From Cryobacterium aureum (GTDB taxonomy: Bacteria; Actinomycetota; Actinomycetes; Actinomycetales; Microbacteriaceae), in contig NZ_PPTG01000025.1 of assembly GCF_002954245.1 (NCBI RefSeq), forward strand, positions 1 to 64,000: a DNA stretch of 64,000 nucleotides, in the 5' to 3' direction. Positions within the stretch are counted from its first letter, which is position 1. Each line of letters opens with the position of its first letter. Shown one piece after another: positions 45,299 to 55,398 of this stretch. Both the position numbers and the translations under genes were made by a program. The notes beneath the pieces were generated by a model. The model was not told the origin of the DNA, searched no databases, and saw nothing but the letters and a program-made list of their open reading frames with translations.

Positions 45299-46213
45299 AT
45301 GACCGTTGCCGCTTTAGTCGTCTCACATAATCGAGTTGAACTCCTGCGCCGCTGCCTCAGTGCGATCTTGGTTCAATTGCCCGCCCCTGATGAGGTCATT
45401 CTGGTCGACAACGTTTCCACAGACGGTTCTGTGGATATGGTCCGGAATGAGTTCCCCATGGTGACGGTCATTGAAAGCCTTGCGAATCTCGGCGGGGCTG
45501 GAGGTTTTGCCTTAGGTATTGATATTGCCATCCAGCGCGGCCACAGTGCGGTCTGGATGATGGATGACGACGCTGAACCCACCGCTGATTCTCTCCGTCC
45601 CCTCGTCGATATAATGACCTTTGATCCAAGCCGGCCGCCGGGCTTTGTCGCTTCCACAGTTGTGGATGCGAATATGAAATTACTTGGGCATAATCCGCCC
45701 GAGATCGTAGACGGCTTCTTAGCGCTGCCAAACGATGCTGACGCATATCAGGCTCCTTACGCTTCATTTGTAGGAGTTCTCGTCAATCTGGACAGTGCTA
45801 AGCAAACATTTTTACCAATGACCGACTTTTTCATTTGGTATGACGATTTGGAGTACACATCTCGTCTTAGTGAGATTGCGGGGGGCATTGTATGTCGAAC
45901 GAGTTTGGTGATGCATCCCAATACTCCGCCTCGACAGGATTCTGGGTCTCGCCTCATACCGCTTGTTCGCAATCGGCTCTGGACAATTCGAGATCCACTG
46001 CTTGCGTCAGTATGGGCAAAGAAGAGGGCGCTACGGCAACTTTTGAAGCGAATTGTATTGGAAGGGTGCTATTCGAGAAATAAGTTTCAATATGTCGGAT
46101 ACCTACGTCTCGCGCTTTGGCAGGGCTTGTTTTCACTCCCGTCCAAGCAGGTGATTGGTGAGATGGTAGCGGCATGGGAACACCGAATTTCAGCGCAAGG
46201 TCTCGAAATCTAA
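45299..46213 (+). CDS. GT2 glycosyltransferase, GlfT1-like galactofuranosyltransferase candidate
   Basis: A 304-residue family 2 glycosyltransferase. The nucleotide-binding core is VILVDNVSTDGS (about 36-47) and the metal site is the MMDDDAEP block (DDD at about 89-91). The stretch NLGGAGGFALG resembles that of mycobacterial GlfT1, which starts the galactofuran chain. Because UDP-galactofuranose synthase (glf) is two genes upstream, transfer of galactofuranose is a fair inference. ATG 45299 places VAALVVSHNR at the N terminus as usual for the family. Soluble, peripheral membrane enzyme. Confidence 0.82.
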   Translation: MTVAALVVSHNRVELLRRCLSAILVQLPAPDEVILVDNVSTDGSVDMVRNEFPMVTVIESLANLGGAGGFALGIDIAIQRGHSAVWMMDDDAEPTADSLRPLVDIMTFDPSRPPGFVASTVVDANMKLLGHNPPEIVDGFLALPNDADAYQAPYASFVGVLVNLDSAKQTFLPMTDFFIWYDDLEYTSRLSEIAGGIVCRTSLVMHPNTPPRQDSGSRLIPLVRNRLWTIRDPLLASVWAKKRALRQLLKRIVLEGCYSRNKFQYVGYLRLALWQGLFSLPSKQVIGEMVAAWEHRISAQGLEI

Positions 46214-46931
46214 AGCGACCGAATTTTTGATCGCGACTTTGAGTCCGCTGGTTTCGAACGGCTTAGTTAGACGAAATGGGTCAGTAAATTTCGACTTGGA
46301 GTTGAAAGCGTAGCCGGGTGATTTATGCGGGATATGTGCATCGTTGCCAGCAGGCTAAGAAACCCTGCGCTAATTCGGTCACCGCGATCGAGTCCCTAGG
46401 TATCCACCCCGCGCCGCCGATTCGCGCTTACGGAGCGCGGTCGCGGATAAGTTAGCCTAGGAGGCTAAAGCCAGCAATCAGTTTTGACTGAGAAACTTTG
46501 ATATAGATGAAGTATTGCTTATTGGAATAACAGGAAGTAGCGATCAGTGATCGCCGAGTTTCAGTGGCTGTTTTCCTGAAGATTCCATCGCAATCCATCG
46601 GAAGAGAAGCAGCTAGACGAGGCTTCAGTAGCGGCGTGTGTACCTAGAGGATTTATTGTAGTTTATGCGTTTTCCGCGCCTCGTGCCGCCACCGTCGGCG
46701 ATGACTGTCTATTGTTAGATGGACCGGGCAAGCGGACAAAACTCCAACAGTCGCTTCAGTCAAGTGGATGCGGCTGAAACATTCTTCAAATTGAGGGTGT
46801 ACGCGACGTGGTAGGTATGGAAAACGTTCGTTCATGCCTCGTTTTTGTGAAAGCTGACTCCGTCAGTGTCAAGAGTGAACAGCGAGCCGTCAGTGTGCGG
46901 CGGTGAATAATCAGTCAGGGGCGGAAACAGG
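46214..46931. other. Long AT-rich intergenic stretch
   Basis: About 720 bases with no convincing gene. It contains a small perfect hairpin at 46452-46468 (ttagcct, 3-base loop, aggctaa) with no T-run. A minus frame at 46653-46835 lacks recognisable motifs. Its length and composition suggest a lost gene or a regulatory leader for the following glycosyltransferase. Confidence 0.5.
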
Positions 46932-48002
46932 ATGCTAGCAATCAACGGGAAGTGGCTCGGCCACTCACTTACAGGTACCGAGCGATATGCAACTGAAGTC
47001 ACAAAGCGCATTGTCGCGGAGATGGGTTGCGAAGTCACAGTATTCGTGCCTAAGTCGGCGTCGGTCCCCTCATGGCTTGACTCGGCAACAGTCATCAGGT
47101 CAAAATTTGACGGCATCGTATTTGAACAGTTCGCGCTCCCGCTCCTGTCTTTGAGATACCACTTGATAAATATAGGTGGCCCAGCTCCAGTGTTGAAGAT
47201 GAGGCAGACTGTTACGCTATTTGACGCGAGTGTATTTCGATTTCCAGAAACCTTTACGCGCTCGTTCGTGTTCTTTTATCAATTGATGTACAAACTAGTT
47301 GCGCAACGTGCAAGAAATCTCGTGACTATATCCGATTTCAGTGCAAATGAAATTTCAGATGTAACGAAGATTGATGGCCGCCGTTTCACGGTGGCGCCAT
47401 GTGGTAGCAACCATTTCTCTGGCCTTACTGCAGTAAAGCCAAAGTTCGAGGTTCCGGAATTTTTCGTTGTCTGCGTCGGAACGCTGGCGGCACGCAAGAA
47501 CTTGGTCCCTGTGGTGTCTGCACTCGTACTGGCCGACATCCCCACTATCGTCGTGGGCGTTGCTGGCATTTCCAGTGTCTTTCGCAGCGGACAAGTAGGC
47601 CTAGTTACGGACGAGTTGCTAACCGTTCCAGGGCGACTGCGGGACGAGGAAATTGCATGGCTATACGATCGCGCGTTAGCGCTTGTGTTTCCATCTCTTT
47701 ATGAAGGATTCGGTCTTCCCATCATTGAAGCACAAATTCGTGGCTGCCCCGTAGTTTGTTCGAATAGACCCGCTATGCGCGAAGTTGGTCGCCAAAGTGT
47801 CGAATACTTCGATCCAGAGTCACCTGGCGATGCAGTTGACTTGGTGCTTGAACTCCAGGCGAACGCCGTGCATCGCGAGGAATTTATTCGGGTCGGAAAA
47901 GAGAATGCGGCTCGCTTCGACTGGGATCAAACTGCATCCGACATATTACGCGTTGCCCAAGCGAATCGACCGGTCAACAGCGATCGACGAGCCCGACGAT
48001 GA
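46932..48002 (+). CDS. GT4 family glycosyltransferase
   Basis: A 356-residue GT-B fold glycosyltransferase of family 4. N-terminal GTERYATEV (acceptor side, about 15-23) is followed by VVCVGTLAARKN in the donor domain and the family signature FPSLYEGFGLPIIEA (E-x7-E pattern, about 257-271). This type transfers mannose, rhamnose or similar from a nucleotide sugar and inverts or retains according to subfamily; here retaining is expected. It is followed after 25 bases by a GT2 gene. Confidence 0.85.
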   Translation: MLAINGKWLGHSLTGTERYATEVTKRIVAEMGCEVTVFVPKSASVPSWLDSATVIRSKFDGIVFEQFALPLLSLRYHLINIGGPAPVLKMRQTVTLFDASVFRFPETFTRSFVFFYQLMYKLVAQRARNLVTISDFSANEISDVTKIDGRRFTVAPCGSNHFSGLTAVKPKFEVPEFFVVCVGTLAARKNLVPVVSALVLADIPTIVVGVAGISSVFRSGQVGLVTDELLTVPGRLRDEEIAWLYDRALALVFPSLYEGFGLPIIEAQIRGCPVVCSNRPAMREVGRQSVEYFDPESPGDAVDLVLELQANAVHREEFIRVGKENAARFDWDQTASDILRVAQANRPVNSDRRARR

Positions 48003-48027
48003 TGGTATCGACTAAATTGGTTCGCAA

Positions 48028-48903
48028 ATGAATCCTCCAGAAACTATCGCAGTAACTCTAAATTGGCGCGATTTAGATCGCACGAGAAAGTGCCTGCGCA
48101 GCCTTCTCTCGGAACGGGGAGTTAGCCGGGTGATCGTATCCGACAACGAATCTGACGGTGCGTTGCGTGCTGCTTTGGTGCAGGAGGCGCGGATAGGGGA
48201 TATTTCAATCCTTGAAAATTCAAAGAATCTTGGATTTGCTCGTGGGATCAATCCCGCCATCCGCGCGGCACTCGCGGGAGACGCCAAATACATCTTCATT
48301 ATTAACAACGATGCTGTCGTTGAGAAAGGAGCCGTGGCTTCGCTAGTCGAGCTCATGGAACGAGACGAGAATCTAGGTTTGTGCGCTCCATTAGTCATAA
48401 ACACCGACAAATCGGTACAGTCTCGGGGCTCGAAGTTAGTGCCAATCTTGGCCGGTGTGCGTCCAATGCGGGAAGGTGGCCAGGACCCAGATTACCTGAC
48501 GTGGGCGGCTGTCTTGGTCCGCACCGAAACATTCGTGGATATTGGTCTCCTCGACGAACGGTTCTTCATGTACTGGGAGGATGTTGAGTTTTGCCTTCGC
48601 GCATCTGGCGCGGGTTGGGGCCTTGCTGTGTGTGAAGACGCCGTTGTCGTTCACGAACTCTCGGCATCTGGTCGCTTAATTGGGTCAAAGGTGCGAACGT
48701 ACTACGTCGCCAGTCTCGTACAATTTGTCGCAATGAGAAGTCGTGTCTGGCGGATTGGTCTCCTTGTCAGAATCGGTAAGCTCCTTTTTGCCCGCATTTT
48801 GCAGCTGGACCCCCGCGGAGTTCTTGCAGTGCTTTCTGGGGTCAAAACTGGCAGGAGGTTGTCGCGATCGCCGGGGCAGGGACAGCCCTTCGCTCGACCA
48901 TGA
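48028..48903 (+). CDS. GT2 rhamnosyltransferase-like glycosyltransferase
   Basis: A 291-residue family 2 glycosyltransferase. The N-terminal VTLNWRDLDRTRKCLRSL is followed by VIVSDNESDG, ILENSKNLGFARGIN and the INNDAVVE metal motif (about 90-97), then a C-terminal EDVEFCLRASGAGW acceptor block. The pattern is that of WbbL/RfbF-like rhamnosyltransferases. The natural sugar is uncertain; a GDP-mannose-derived 6-deoxyhexose is made by the next genes, and that fits too. Confidence 0.85.
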   Translation: MNPPETIAVTLNWRDLDRTRKCLRSLLSERGVSRVIVSDNESDGALRAALVQEARIGDISILENSKNLGFARGINPAIRAALAGDAKYIFIINNDAVVEKGAVASLVELMERDENLGLCAPLVINTDKSVQSRGSKLVPILAGVRPMREGGQDPDYLTWAAVLVRTETFVDIGLLDERFFMYWEDVEFCLRASGAGWGLAVCEDAVVVHELSASGRLIGSKVRTYYVASLVQFVAMRSRVWRIGLLVRIGKLLFARILQLDPRGVLAVLSGVKTGRRLSRSPGQGQPFARP

Positions 48904-49197
48904 TTGTAATTTACTAGGAAGGGCGTTCCTGGCGGGCCGGAGCAACGGCGAGTCATCACGTGTTCGGCGCTCAGACGTATGTGCCAGCACAAACGACTCT
49001 TCACCTTCGGGGATGCGTCCTTGCCATTTGACGGAGGTGCGCATCTGCGGACACGGTCCTGCACGCTCTTAGCGCTAATGCACTAGTGTCGAATTTGGGG
49101 GATAGAAGTGAAACTACCCCTGCGTCATGGTCTGTAAGGGATGTGGCGGTAGTTGTGACTTTCTTCACTCTCCGTCGTGCAAAGAATGGAACTTGCT

Positions 49198-50181
49198 ATG
49201 CCCCGTGCACTGATTACTGGAATAACCGGACAAGACGGTCTGTACCTGTCGGAACTTCTGCTCAGTAAAGGCTACGAGGTTTTCGGCCTGATTCGGGGGC
49301 AGAACAATCCCAAACTCGACCTAGTTCGCCAGACAGTGCCCGAGGTGAAGCTGATCAATGGTGATTTGACCGATGTCTCGAGCCTAACTCGTGTGCTCAA
49401 TATTGCCCAGCCGGACGAGGTGTATAATCTTGGGGCTATATCGTTCGTGGCCTACTCTTGGGAAAACTCGTCAATGACATCGGATGTTACGGGAAAAGGT
49501 GTACTCAATATACTTGAAGCCACTCGCCTTTACGCCGGTAGTGACATTTCCAGGGTGCGTTTCTATCAAGCCTCTTCATCGGAGATGTTTGGAAAAGTCC
49601 AAGAAGTGCCGCAGCGTGAGACCACACTCCTATGGCCACGCTCCCCTTATGCGGTAGCAAAAGTCTTTGGGCATTACATGACCATAAATTATCGCGAGTC
49701 GTATGGCATGCACGCCAGCAGCGGTATCCTTTTCAACCACGAGTCTCCTCGCCGGGGGCCTGAATTCGTTACCCGTAAGGTCTCCCAGGCGGTGAGTCGC
49801 ATCAAGCTTGGCCTGCAATCTGAATTAACGTTGGGTAATCTCGACGCAAAGCGCGATTGGGGTTTTGCAGGCGACTACGTCGACGCAATGTGGCGAATGT
49901 TACAACAACCGGTGGCCGATGACTATGTCATCTCAACTGGCAAGACCCATTCCATCCGTGACCTCTTAGACGTTGCATTTGCAGCAGTTGGTATTGATGA
50001 CTGGACTCCTTACGTACGGCAGGATCCTAGATTCATGCGGCCGGCGGAGGTCGATTTACTCATAGGTGATCCGAAAAAGGCCCGCGATGTCCTCGGATGG
50101 ACCCCAACTGTTTCCTTCAAGACCTTAGTGCAGATGATGGTCGGGAATGATCTGGCCGAGCAGTCTGCGCTGGTGCATTAG
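49198..50181 (+). CDS. gmd: GDP-mannose 4,6-dehydratase (copy 1)
   Basis: A 327-residue extended SDR. The dinucleotide loop is [15 protein letters not shown] (signature GQDG-YL of GMD), the catalytic Ser-Glu pair is in ASSSEMFG, the YxxxK motif is SPYAVAK, and [15 protein letters not shown] is the GMD-specific substrate block. It makes GDP-4-keto-6-deoxy-mannose, precursor of GDP-fucose, GDP-rhamnose or perosamine. ATG 49198 gives the expected start. It is followed 3 bases later by a paralogue. Confidence 0.93.
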   Translation: MPRALITGITGQDGLYLSELLLSKGYEVFGLIRGQNNPKLDLVRQTVPEVKLINGDLTDVSSLTRVLNIAQPDEVYNLGAISFVAYSWENSSMTSDVTGKGVLNILEATRLYAGSDISRVRFYQASSSEMFGKVQEVPQRETTLLWPRSPYAVAKVFGHYMTINYRESYGMHASSGILFNHESPRRGPEFVTRKVSQAVSRIKLGLQSELTLGNLDAKRDWGFAGDYVDAMWRMLQQPVADDYVISTGKTHSIRDLLDVAFAAVGIDDWTPYVRQDPRFMRPAEVDLLIGDPKKARDVLGWTPTVSFKTLVQMMVGNDLAEQSALVH

Positions 50182-50184
50182 CGA

Positions 50185-51153
50185 ATGACGAGGCCTCGGG
50201 CTCTAGTTACGGGAGTCACAGGTCAGGACGGAAGCTATCTTTCCGAGAGCCTTCAGGCCGTTGGCTGGGATGTCCATGCGCTAGTGCGCGCGGAGGACTT
50301 GAGAAATCCGCATCCGAGCCTGCTGTCGGTTAACAGTCATTTGGGAGATCTAGCCGACTCCGTGTTCTTGGAACGGCTTATAAATGAGACGGAACCGAAT
50401 GTCATCTTCAATCTTGGCGGCATCAGCTCTGTGGCGTACTCCTGGGACCATCCAGTCGCGACTGGGCAGATTAGTGGGCTCGCAGTCGTAGCGCTTCTTG
50501 AAGCCGGTTGGAGATGTCAGGAACGCATCGGACGCGAGGTTCGCTTTGTGCAGGCTTCCAGTTCTGAAATTTTTGGAGACGCCAGAGAATCGCCCCAATC
50601 GGAACAAACACCAATATCCCCAATTTCTCCATATGGCCTAGCGAAGACCTACGCACATCAAGCGGTAGCCATTTACCGAGCCAAAGGTATGCATGCGTCC
50701 TCGGGAATTCTGTATAACCACGAATCGCCGCGGCGCCCTTCAGCATTCGTGACCCGTAAGATCACCATGGCGGCGGCCGCGATTGCCAGTGGCTCACCTG
50801 ACAAGTTAATGTTGGGAAGCCTTGATCTCAAGCGGGATTGGGGATGGGCGCCGGATTACGTTGATGCTCTAGTGCGGATGAGCAATGCTGTCGTTCCTGA
50901 TGACTATGTCATCGCTACCGGCGAGTCGCACTCTGTTCGCGAATTTGTGGCAGCAGCATTCAGTGCAGTCGGGATTGATGACTGGGAACCCGTTGTTGGA
51001 ATTGACCAACGTTTTGTACGTCCGGCCGATCCGCAGGACATGCGCGGCAATTCGTCAAAAATTCGATCGGCACTTGGGTGGAGCCCAACCGTAAGTTTCG
51101 AACAAGTCGTTTCGCGGATGGTCCGACACGACGTGGAATTATTGAACGGTTGA
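50185..51153 (+). CDS. GDP-mannose 4,6-dehydratase-like paralogue (copy 2)
   Basis: A 322-residue extended SDR that shares the same blocks as copy 1: TGVTGQDGSYLSESL, ASSSEIFG, SPYGLAK and NHESPRRPSAFVTRK. It is about half identical by eye to its neighbour and was probably made by an old tandem duplication. The Gly before the catalytic Lys block and changes in the substrate block could mean a different role, for example reduction to GDP-6-deoxyhexose, but a second dehydratase is equally possible. No separate GDP-4-keto-6-deoxy sugar reductase is seen in the window. Confidence 0.85.
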   Translation: MTRPRALVTGVTGQDGSYLSESLQAVGWDVHALVRAEDLRNPHPSLLSVNSHLGDLADSVFLERLINETEPNVIFNLGGISSVAYSWDHPVATGQISGLAVVALLEAGWRCQERIGREVRFVQASSSEIFGDARESPQSEQTPISPISPYGLAKTYAHQAVAIYRAKGMHASSGILYNHESPRRPSAFVTRKITMAAAAIASGSPDKLMLGSLDLKRDWGWAPDYVDALVRMSNAVVPDDYVIATGESHSVREFVAAAFSAVGIDDWEPVVGIDQRFVRPADPQDMRGNSSKIRSALGWSPTVSFEQVVSRMVRHDVELLNG

Positions 51154-51310
51154 CGTCGGGTTCGCTAACCAATGTCATTGATTTAAGGCCAGGAGTGTAT
51201 TTGAACACAACGTTCAAACAATCTCTGCCTAGAAATTCCAGCGGAGGCGCTAACGTTTCAAGGCTCTGCGTTCTTGTTGCTTTACGAATCGAGCGAATCA
51301 GGACGCTAAC

Positions 51311-52477
51311 TTAGCGCGCAAAGCTCTGGGCGGCCGCCGTGTAGGCAGACTGCAATTCCGACGACGCACCCGTTTCGTCTCGCACCCAATTTGTGAGAGC
51401 TTCGGTGAATACTGGTGTGTCGAATTCAAAGGCCCTCCGCTTGCAGTCTGCGGCTTGCACATCTTGACTGAGCAGAAAAGCTTCTCGGACGCCTGAACTG
51501 TTCTTAAAATCATTGACGAGGGCTCCGGTGCGTCCCTGCAGTACAGTCTCAGCAGCTCCGCCCGTGTCGAGTGCGATTACGGGCGTGCCTGTCGCCATTG
51601 CCTCGACGGGCACGATGCCGAAATCTTCGACCGGTGGAAAGATGAAAACTAGGGCTCGTCGGAACAATTCGCGCAAGAGTGCCAGGGATGGTTGGATTAC
51701 AAAAGTCACATCGCCACCTTGGTCGAGGGCGTACCTTCGCAAGAACTGCTCTTGTGGACCGGTGCCGGCTATCACGATGGGCTGGTTGAGCGCTATTCCG
51801 GCGTCGATTACGTTCTCAAGTCGCTTATAGGGAATAAAGCGAGAAGCACCGAGGACAAATTCCTTTGGTACGCCTTTCTCCAAATATTCGTTTTCCGCGT
51901 CTGTCAGTCCGTCAACGGAATCATCGGCGAAATATTTCACATCAACGGGCGGATAAATTACCCGTGAGTCTTGGTGCCACGACGTGGCAATACGTGCACG
52001 AACGAAGTTGCTGATAGCGGCAATGGAGTGGGCCTCTGCAGCGCGTTTACGATCCAAGTTCCGAAATATCGGAGAAACAGCCTTCACCAAGGGATTCGCT
52101 CCGCGCGCGTCGAGTTCTGGGTTCCAGATGTATCTCGCAGGAGTGTAGGCGTAAACAAGTTTCGGCGCTTCTCGTGCGCCACCGCCAAAGCGAGCATGGT
52201 GAGCAAAGAGGTGTGACGAGCAGAGAATCCAATCAGCCTCAGCAGGTCCCATGTTCCGCCATGTTATCGGCATGAAAGGAAGAGCTAGGTCTTTCCTGTG
52301 GCGGAGCGCGGTTCGCGCCAGCCAGGTTTCCTGCACTCGATGCGGCTCGAAGCGCAGGGGTGCATCGTCCCACAGGGCGTGAATCGGTGCGTCGGGGAAT
52401 GCCTTGGCGATTTCTTCCATCACCTTTTCGGCACCACCGTGGGTTTCCAACCATTCGTGGACTATTATTCCAGCCAC
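51311..52477 (-). CDS. GT4 family glycosyltransferase, antisense end of EPS locus
   Basis: A retaining GT-B glycosyltransferase of about 388 residues. It begins AGIIVHEWLETHGGAEKVMEE (donor-fold entry GGAEKV), has LVYAYTPARYIWNP, FVLGASRFIPYKRLE and IVIAGTGPQ in the donor half, and ends with VFIFPPVEDFGIVPVEAMATG (E-x7-E signature). I use the GTG at 52477, because upstream codons to 52702 do not look like protein. The true start is uncertain since no strong ribosome site is seen. It is convergent with gmd copy 2. Confidence 0.82.
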   Translation of the reverse strand: MAGIIVHEWLETHGGAEKVMEEIAKAFPDAPIHALWDDAPLRFEPHRVQETWLARTALRHRKDLALPFMPITWRNMGPAEADWILCSSHLFAHHARFGGGAREAPKLVYAYTPARYIWNPELDARGANPLVKAVSPIFRNLDRKRAAEAHSIAAISNFVRARIATSWHQDSRVIYPPVDVKYFADDSVDGLTDAENEYLEKGVPKEFVLGASRFIPYKRLENVIDAGIALNQPIVIAGTGPQEQFLRRYALDQGGDVTFVIQPSLALLRELFRRALVFIFPPVEDFGIVPVEAMATGTPVIALDTGGAAETVLQGRTGALVNDFKNSSGVREAFLLSQDVQAADCKRRAFEFDTPVFTEALTNWVRDETGASSELQSAYTAAAQSFAR

Positions 52478-52760
52478 GACAACCGGCCCGTTTCTCTGAA
52501 GCGTGAATAGCGTGTCATTACGATTTCCCCCGTTGTGCTTTAGATTGCGGCCCCGCCTCTGTCTCGCAAGCCCATCCCGAGAACGCGATATGTGCAGATA
52601 AATCGTTGAGTAAACAAATCCGCAATCCGTGCGGGCTCCGTGCTGCTGGGGCAATTGAACCCGTGACCGTGACCCTTTGATTATATCGCCCATTGTGGGC
52701 ATTGTTGCTGACTAAGCGGCCTCCCACAGCGTGGCCTTCGCGTCCTATCGTCAGTACGAG

Positions 52761-54230
52761 CTAGAAAGCGCCGTCTCGGGCCAGCACGGCCTTGGTGGTG
52801 CGCCACAGGATCACGAGGTCGCCAACAAGCGACCAGTTCTCGACGTAGTAGAGGTCGAGGCGCACGGTTTCGTCCCAGGTGAGGTTGGAGCGGCCGCTCA
52901 CCTGCCAGAGTCCGGTGACGCCGGGCTTTACGAGAAAGCGGCGGTGCACGTGCAACTCGTACTCGCTGACTTCGGTCTCAAGGGGCGGGCGGGGTCCCAC
53001 GAGTGACATGGTTCCGGCGAGCACGTTGAACAATTGCGGCAGTTCGTCGAGGCTAAAGCGGCGCAGAAAGCGGCCGGCTGGGGTGACGCGCGGGTCGTTC
53101 TGCATCTTGAACATGACTGTGTTGCCGACGACCCGCGGAGTGTCTTGCAGTGCGGCCAGGCGAGCTTCGGCATCCGCTACCATCGACCGAAACTTGAACA
53201 TCTTAAAGAGGTGGCCGTTGTGCCCAACGCGTTTCTGGCTGAAAAGCACCGGGCCGGGGCCGCTGAAGCGCACGGCGAGGGCGATGGCTGCGAGGGCGGG
53301 GGAGAGCGCGACGATGAGCAGGGTTGAGATGACGATGTCGAAGGCGCGCTTGGTGAAGAGGGTGTGGCCTTCGTAGCGGGGGGTCTCCACGTGAATGAGC
53401 GGCAGGCCGGCGACAGGTCGGGTGTGAATGCGCGGGCCGCCCACGTCGATGAGGCGCGGCACCATGATGAGGTGGTGGCGGCCCGGCTCGAGGCTCCAGC
53501 TGAGTTCGCGCATGCGGGTGGGGGAGATATCGTCGCTGCTGGTGATGATGACAGTGTCGGCGTCGAAGGAGTCGAGAGCGGTGTGCACATCGTCGATGTC
53601 GCCGATGATGGGGATGCTGGTTCCGGGCAGATAGTCGCTAGCCTCGCCGGAGGTAACGCAGGCACCGACCACGAGGTAGCCAGCGCCGAGGCGGGTTCTG
53701 AGCTCAGCGGCGACGCGGGCGGAGGATTCCTGGGCGCCGATGAGAATGACACGGGAGCTGAACTGGCCACGTGCGCGCTGGGCCACGAGCCATTGGCGCC
53801 ACATCCATCTTGAGAGCATGAGGACGACGATGCCGAGCGGAAAGGCCAACAGAATGTAGCCGCGGGCTACGTCAATCTTGAAGAGGTAAGCGACGATGGC
53901 GAGCAGGCCGAACAGTCGTATCGAAGCGCCGGCGATGAGCTTGTACTCGTCAAAGCCGGTGCCGAGCACGCGATCGTTGCGCGTGCCGTAAAGGCTGAGC
54001 ACGGCCATCCAGGCAGCGATGAGAACGACCGACACCACGGTGTATGACACGGCGAGGTCGCTGGAGCGCACGGCCAGATTGGCCCGGTCGAAACCGAACC
54101 AGGCGATCTGAACGCCGAAGACCACCCAGATCAGTACGAGAAAATCGGTGAAGGTGAGTCGGGCCGAGTATATGTCGTGCCAGTCGCGGGATGGTTTGAT
54201 GGGCCGTCGCGTGCGCGTTGTGCTCGTCAC
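52761..54230 (-). CDS. Undecaprenyl-phosphate sugar phosphotransferase (WbaP/CpsE-like)
   Basis: A 489-residue polyprenyl-phosphate hexose-1-phosphate transferase, the priming enzyme of polysaccharide assembly. The N-terminal part has four to five membrane helices (about 28-155). A central Rossmann-like domain (about 160-285) is followed by the catalytic domain with KRAFDIVIS near 296, FKMFKFRSM, then RFSLDELPQLFNV and VGPRPP. The conserved Asp-Glu (DELPQ) and the KRAFD helix are those of the PF02397-type family. It transfers sugar-1-phosphate to undecaprenyl phosphate. It has its own promoter region at the right. Confidence 0.93.
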   Translation of the reverse strand: MTSTTRTRRPIKPSRDWHDIYSARLTFTDFLVLIWVVFGVQIAWFGFDRANLAVRSSDLAVSYTVVSVVLIAAWMAVLSLYGTRNDRVLGTGFDEYKLIAGASIRLFGLLAIVAYLFKIDVARGYILLAFPLGIVVLMLSRWMWRQWLVAQRARGQFSSRVILIGAQESSARVAAELRTRLGAGYLVVGACVTSGEASDYLPGTSIPIIGDIDDVHTALDSFDADTVIITSSDDISPTRMRELSWSLEPGRHHLIMVPRLIDVGGPRIHTRPVAGLPLIHVETPRYEGHTLFTKRAFDIVISTLLIVALSPALAAIALAVRFSGPGPVLFSQKRVGHNGHLFKMFKFRSMVADAEARLAALQDTPRVVGNTVMFKMQNDPRVTPAGRFLRRFSLDELPQLFNVLAGTMSLVGPRPPLETEVSEYELHVHRRFLVKPGVTGLWQVSGRSNLTWDETVRLDLYYVENWSLVGDLVILWRTTKAVLARDGAF

Positions 54231-54654
54231 GTGCGGTCACCTCCCCCGAGTGTGCGGAGATCTTGCCGCTTGAGTAGTTTACCTGAATGGGTAATCCCCA
54301 TTGGGAGCGGGTGGACCGAGGAAGTTTCGCGTGGCGAGCGACGCCCGCGTTCGTTGACGAGGTGGTGCCCGAAACGTCTCAGTCAGGGGGTCTGCACGTG
54401 AGCAATACAGGCTGTGGATAACCCGTCCGCGGCCTCAGACCATGCCACTACCGTGGCCACGATGTCTGGTTGTCTTTCGAAATATTGCGATGCGCCGAAT
54501 TAGCGAACTGCGCGTGAGTACCAGCGACTCCTCAGTGTCACCGTGTCGCGCGTGAGCCAGCTGGAGGGGGGCCGCCGCACGACGCGCCAGGCGAGCTGAC
54601 CGCCCTGTGAATGCAGATCTACTGGGCGGCAGCTAGCTAATGCAGCGGCGCGGC
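54231..54654. other. Intergenic stretch between EPS priming gene and amino acid importer
   Basis: About 420 bases with no gene. A short inverted repeat aatggg-taatc-cccatt lies at about 54284-54300, near where the priming-gene promoter is expected. Nothing else stands out. Confidence 0.5.
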
Positions 54655-55398
54655 TCAGACCTCGAGCACCCGCTGCAAGAATTGCTTGGTGCGATCGTTC
54701 TGCGGTCTCACGAACAGTTGCTCAGGCGGACCCTGCTCGGCGATGATTCCTTGGTCCATGAACACGACCCGGTCGGCCGTTTTGCGGGCAAAGCTCATCT
54801 CGTGGGTAACGACCACCATGGTCATGCCCTCGTCGGCCAGACTTCGCATGACGCTGGTCACCTCCCCGACGAGTTCGGGGTCGAGCGCTGACGTCGCCTC
54901 GTCGAAGAACATGATGGTCGGCTCGACAGCGAGCGCACGGGCGATTGCCACGCGCTGTTGCTGTCCGCCCGAAAGTTGTGAGGGATAGTTGCCGGCCTTC
55001 TCTGCCAGACCCACCCGGTCGAGTACGGCCAGTGCCTTCTTCTTGGCCACCTCAGCAGACAGCTTGCGCACCTTGAGCAGGGCCAGCGTCACGTTGCCGA
55101 GCGCGGTCAGATGCGGAAAGAGATTGAACTGCTGGAAGACCATGCCCACGTGGCCGCGAATCTCGCGAGCACGCCGCGGATCGTGCAGCGGCACGGAGTT
55201 GACCCAGACCTGCCCGCTGTCAGCTGTCTCCAGACCGCTCATGATGCGCAGCACGGTGCTCTTGCCCGAACCAGAAGCGCCGATCACGACGAGCACTTCG
55301 CCTTCAGAGACGTGAAGGTCTATTCCCTTGAGAACTTGTACGGCGCCGAAAGACTTGGTGACTCCTGCAAGCTTGATAATTGGTTCGAGATTGCTCAT
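54655..55398 (-). CDS. Polar amino acid ABC transporter ATPase
   Basis: A 247-residue ABC ATPase of the GlnQ/HisP type. Walker A GASGSGKS (about 40-47), Q-loop FQQFNLFPH, signature LSGGQQQR, Walker [12 protein letters not shown] and the H-loop THEMSFA are all present. ATG 55398 is supported by GAGGAG 8 bases upstream; the reported longer frame starts inside the permease gene. It is the last gene of a five-gene operon. Confidence 0.93.
   Translation of the reverse strand: MSNLEPIIKLAGVTKSFGAVQVLKGIDLHVSEGEVLVVIGASGSGKSTVLRIMSGLETADSGQVWVNSVPLHDPRRAREIRGHVGMVFQQFNLFPHLTALGNVTLALLKVRKLSAEVAKKKALAVLDRVGLAEKAGNYPSQLSGGQQQRVAIARALAVEPTIMFFDEATSALDPELVGEVTSVMRSLADEGMTMVVVTHEMSFARKTADRVVFMDQGIIAEQGPPEQLFVRPQNDRTKQFLQRVLEV

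Noticed and set aside
46452..46468. Hairpin in the AT-rich gap as a terminator
   Set aside because: Stem of only 7 bp with no T-run and far from the upstream gene end.
52478..52702. N-terminal extension of the minus-strand GT4 protein
   Set aside because: The extra 75 residues lack the GT-B fold start, are Arg/Ser-rich, and the conserved fold begins just after the GTG at 52477.
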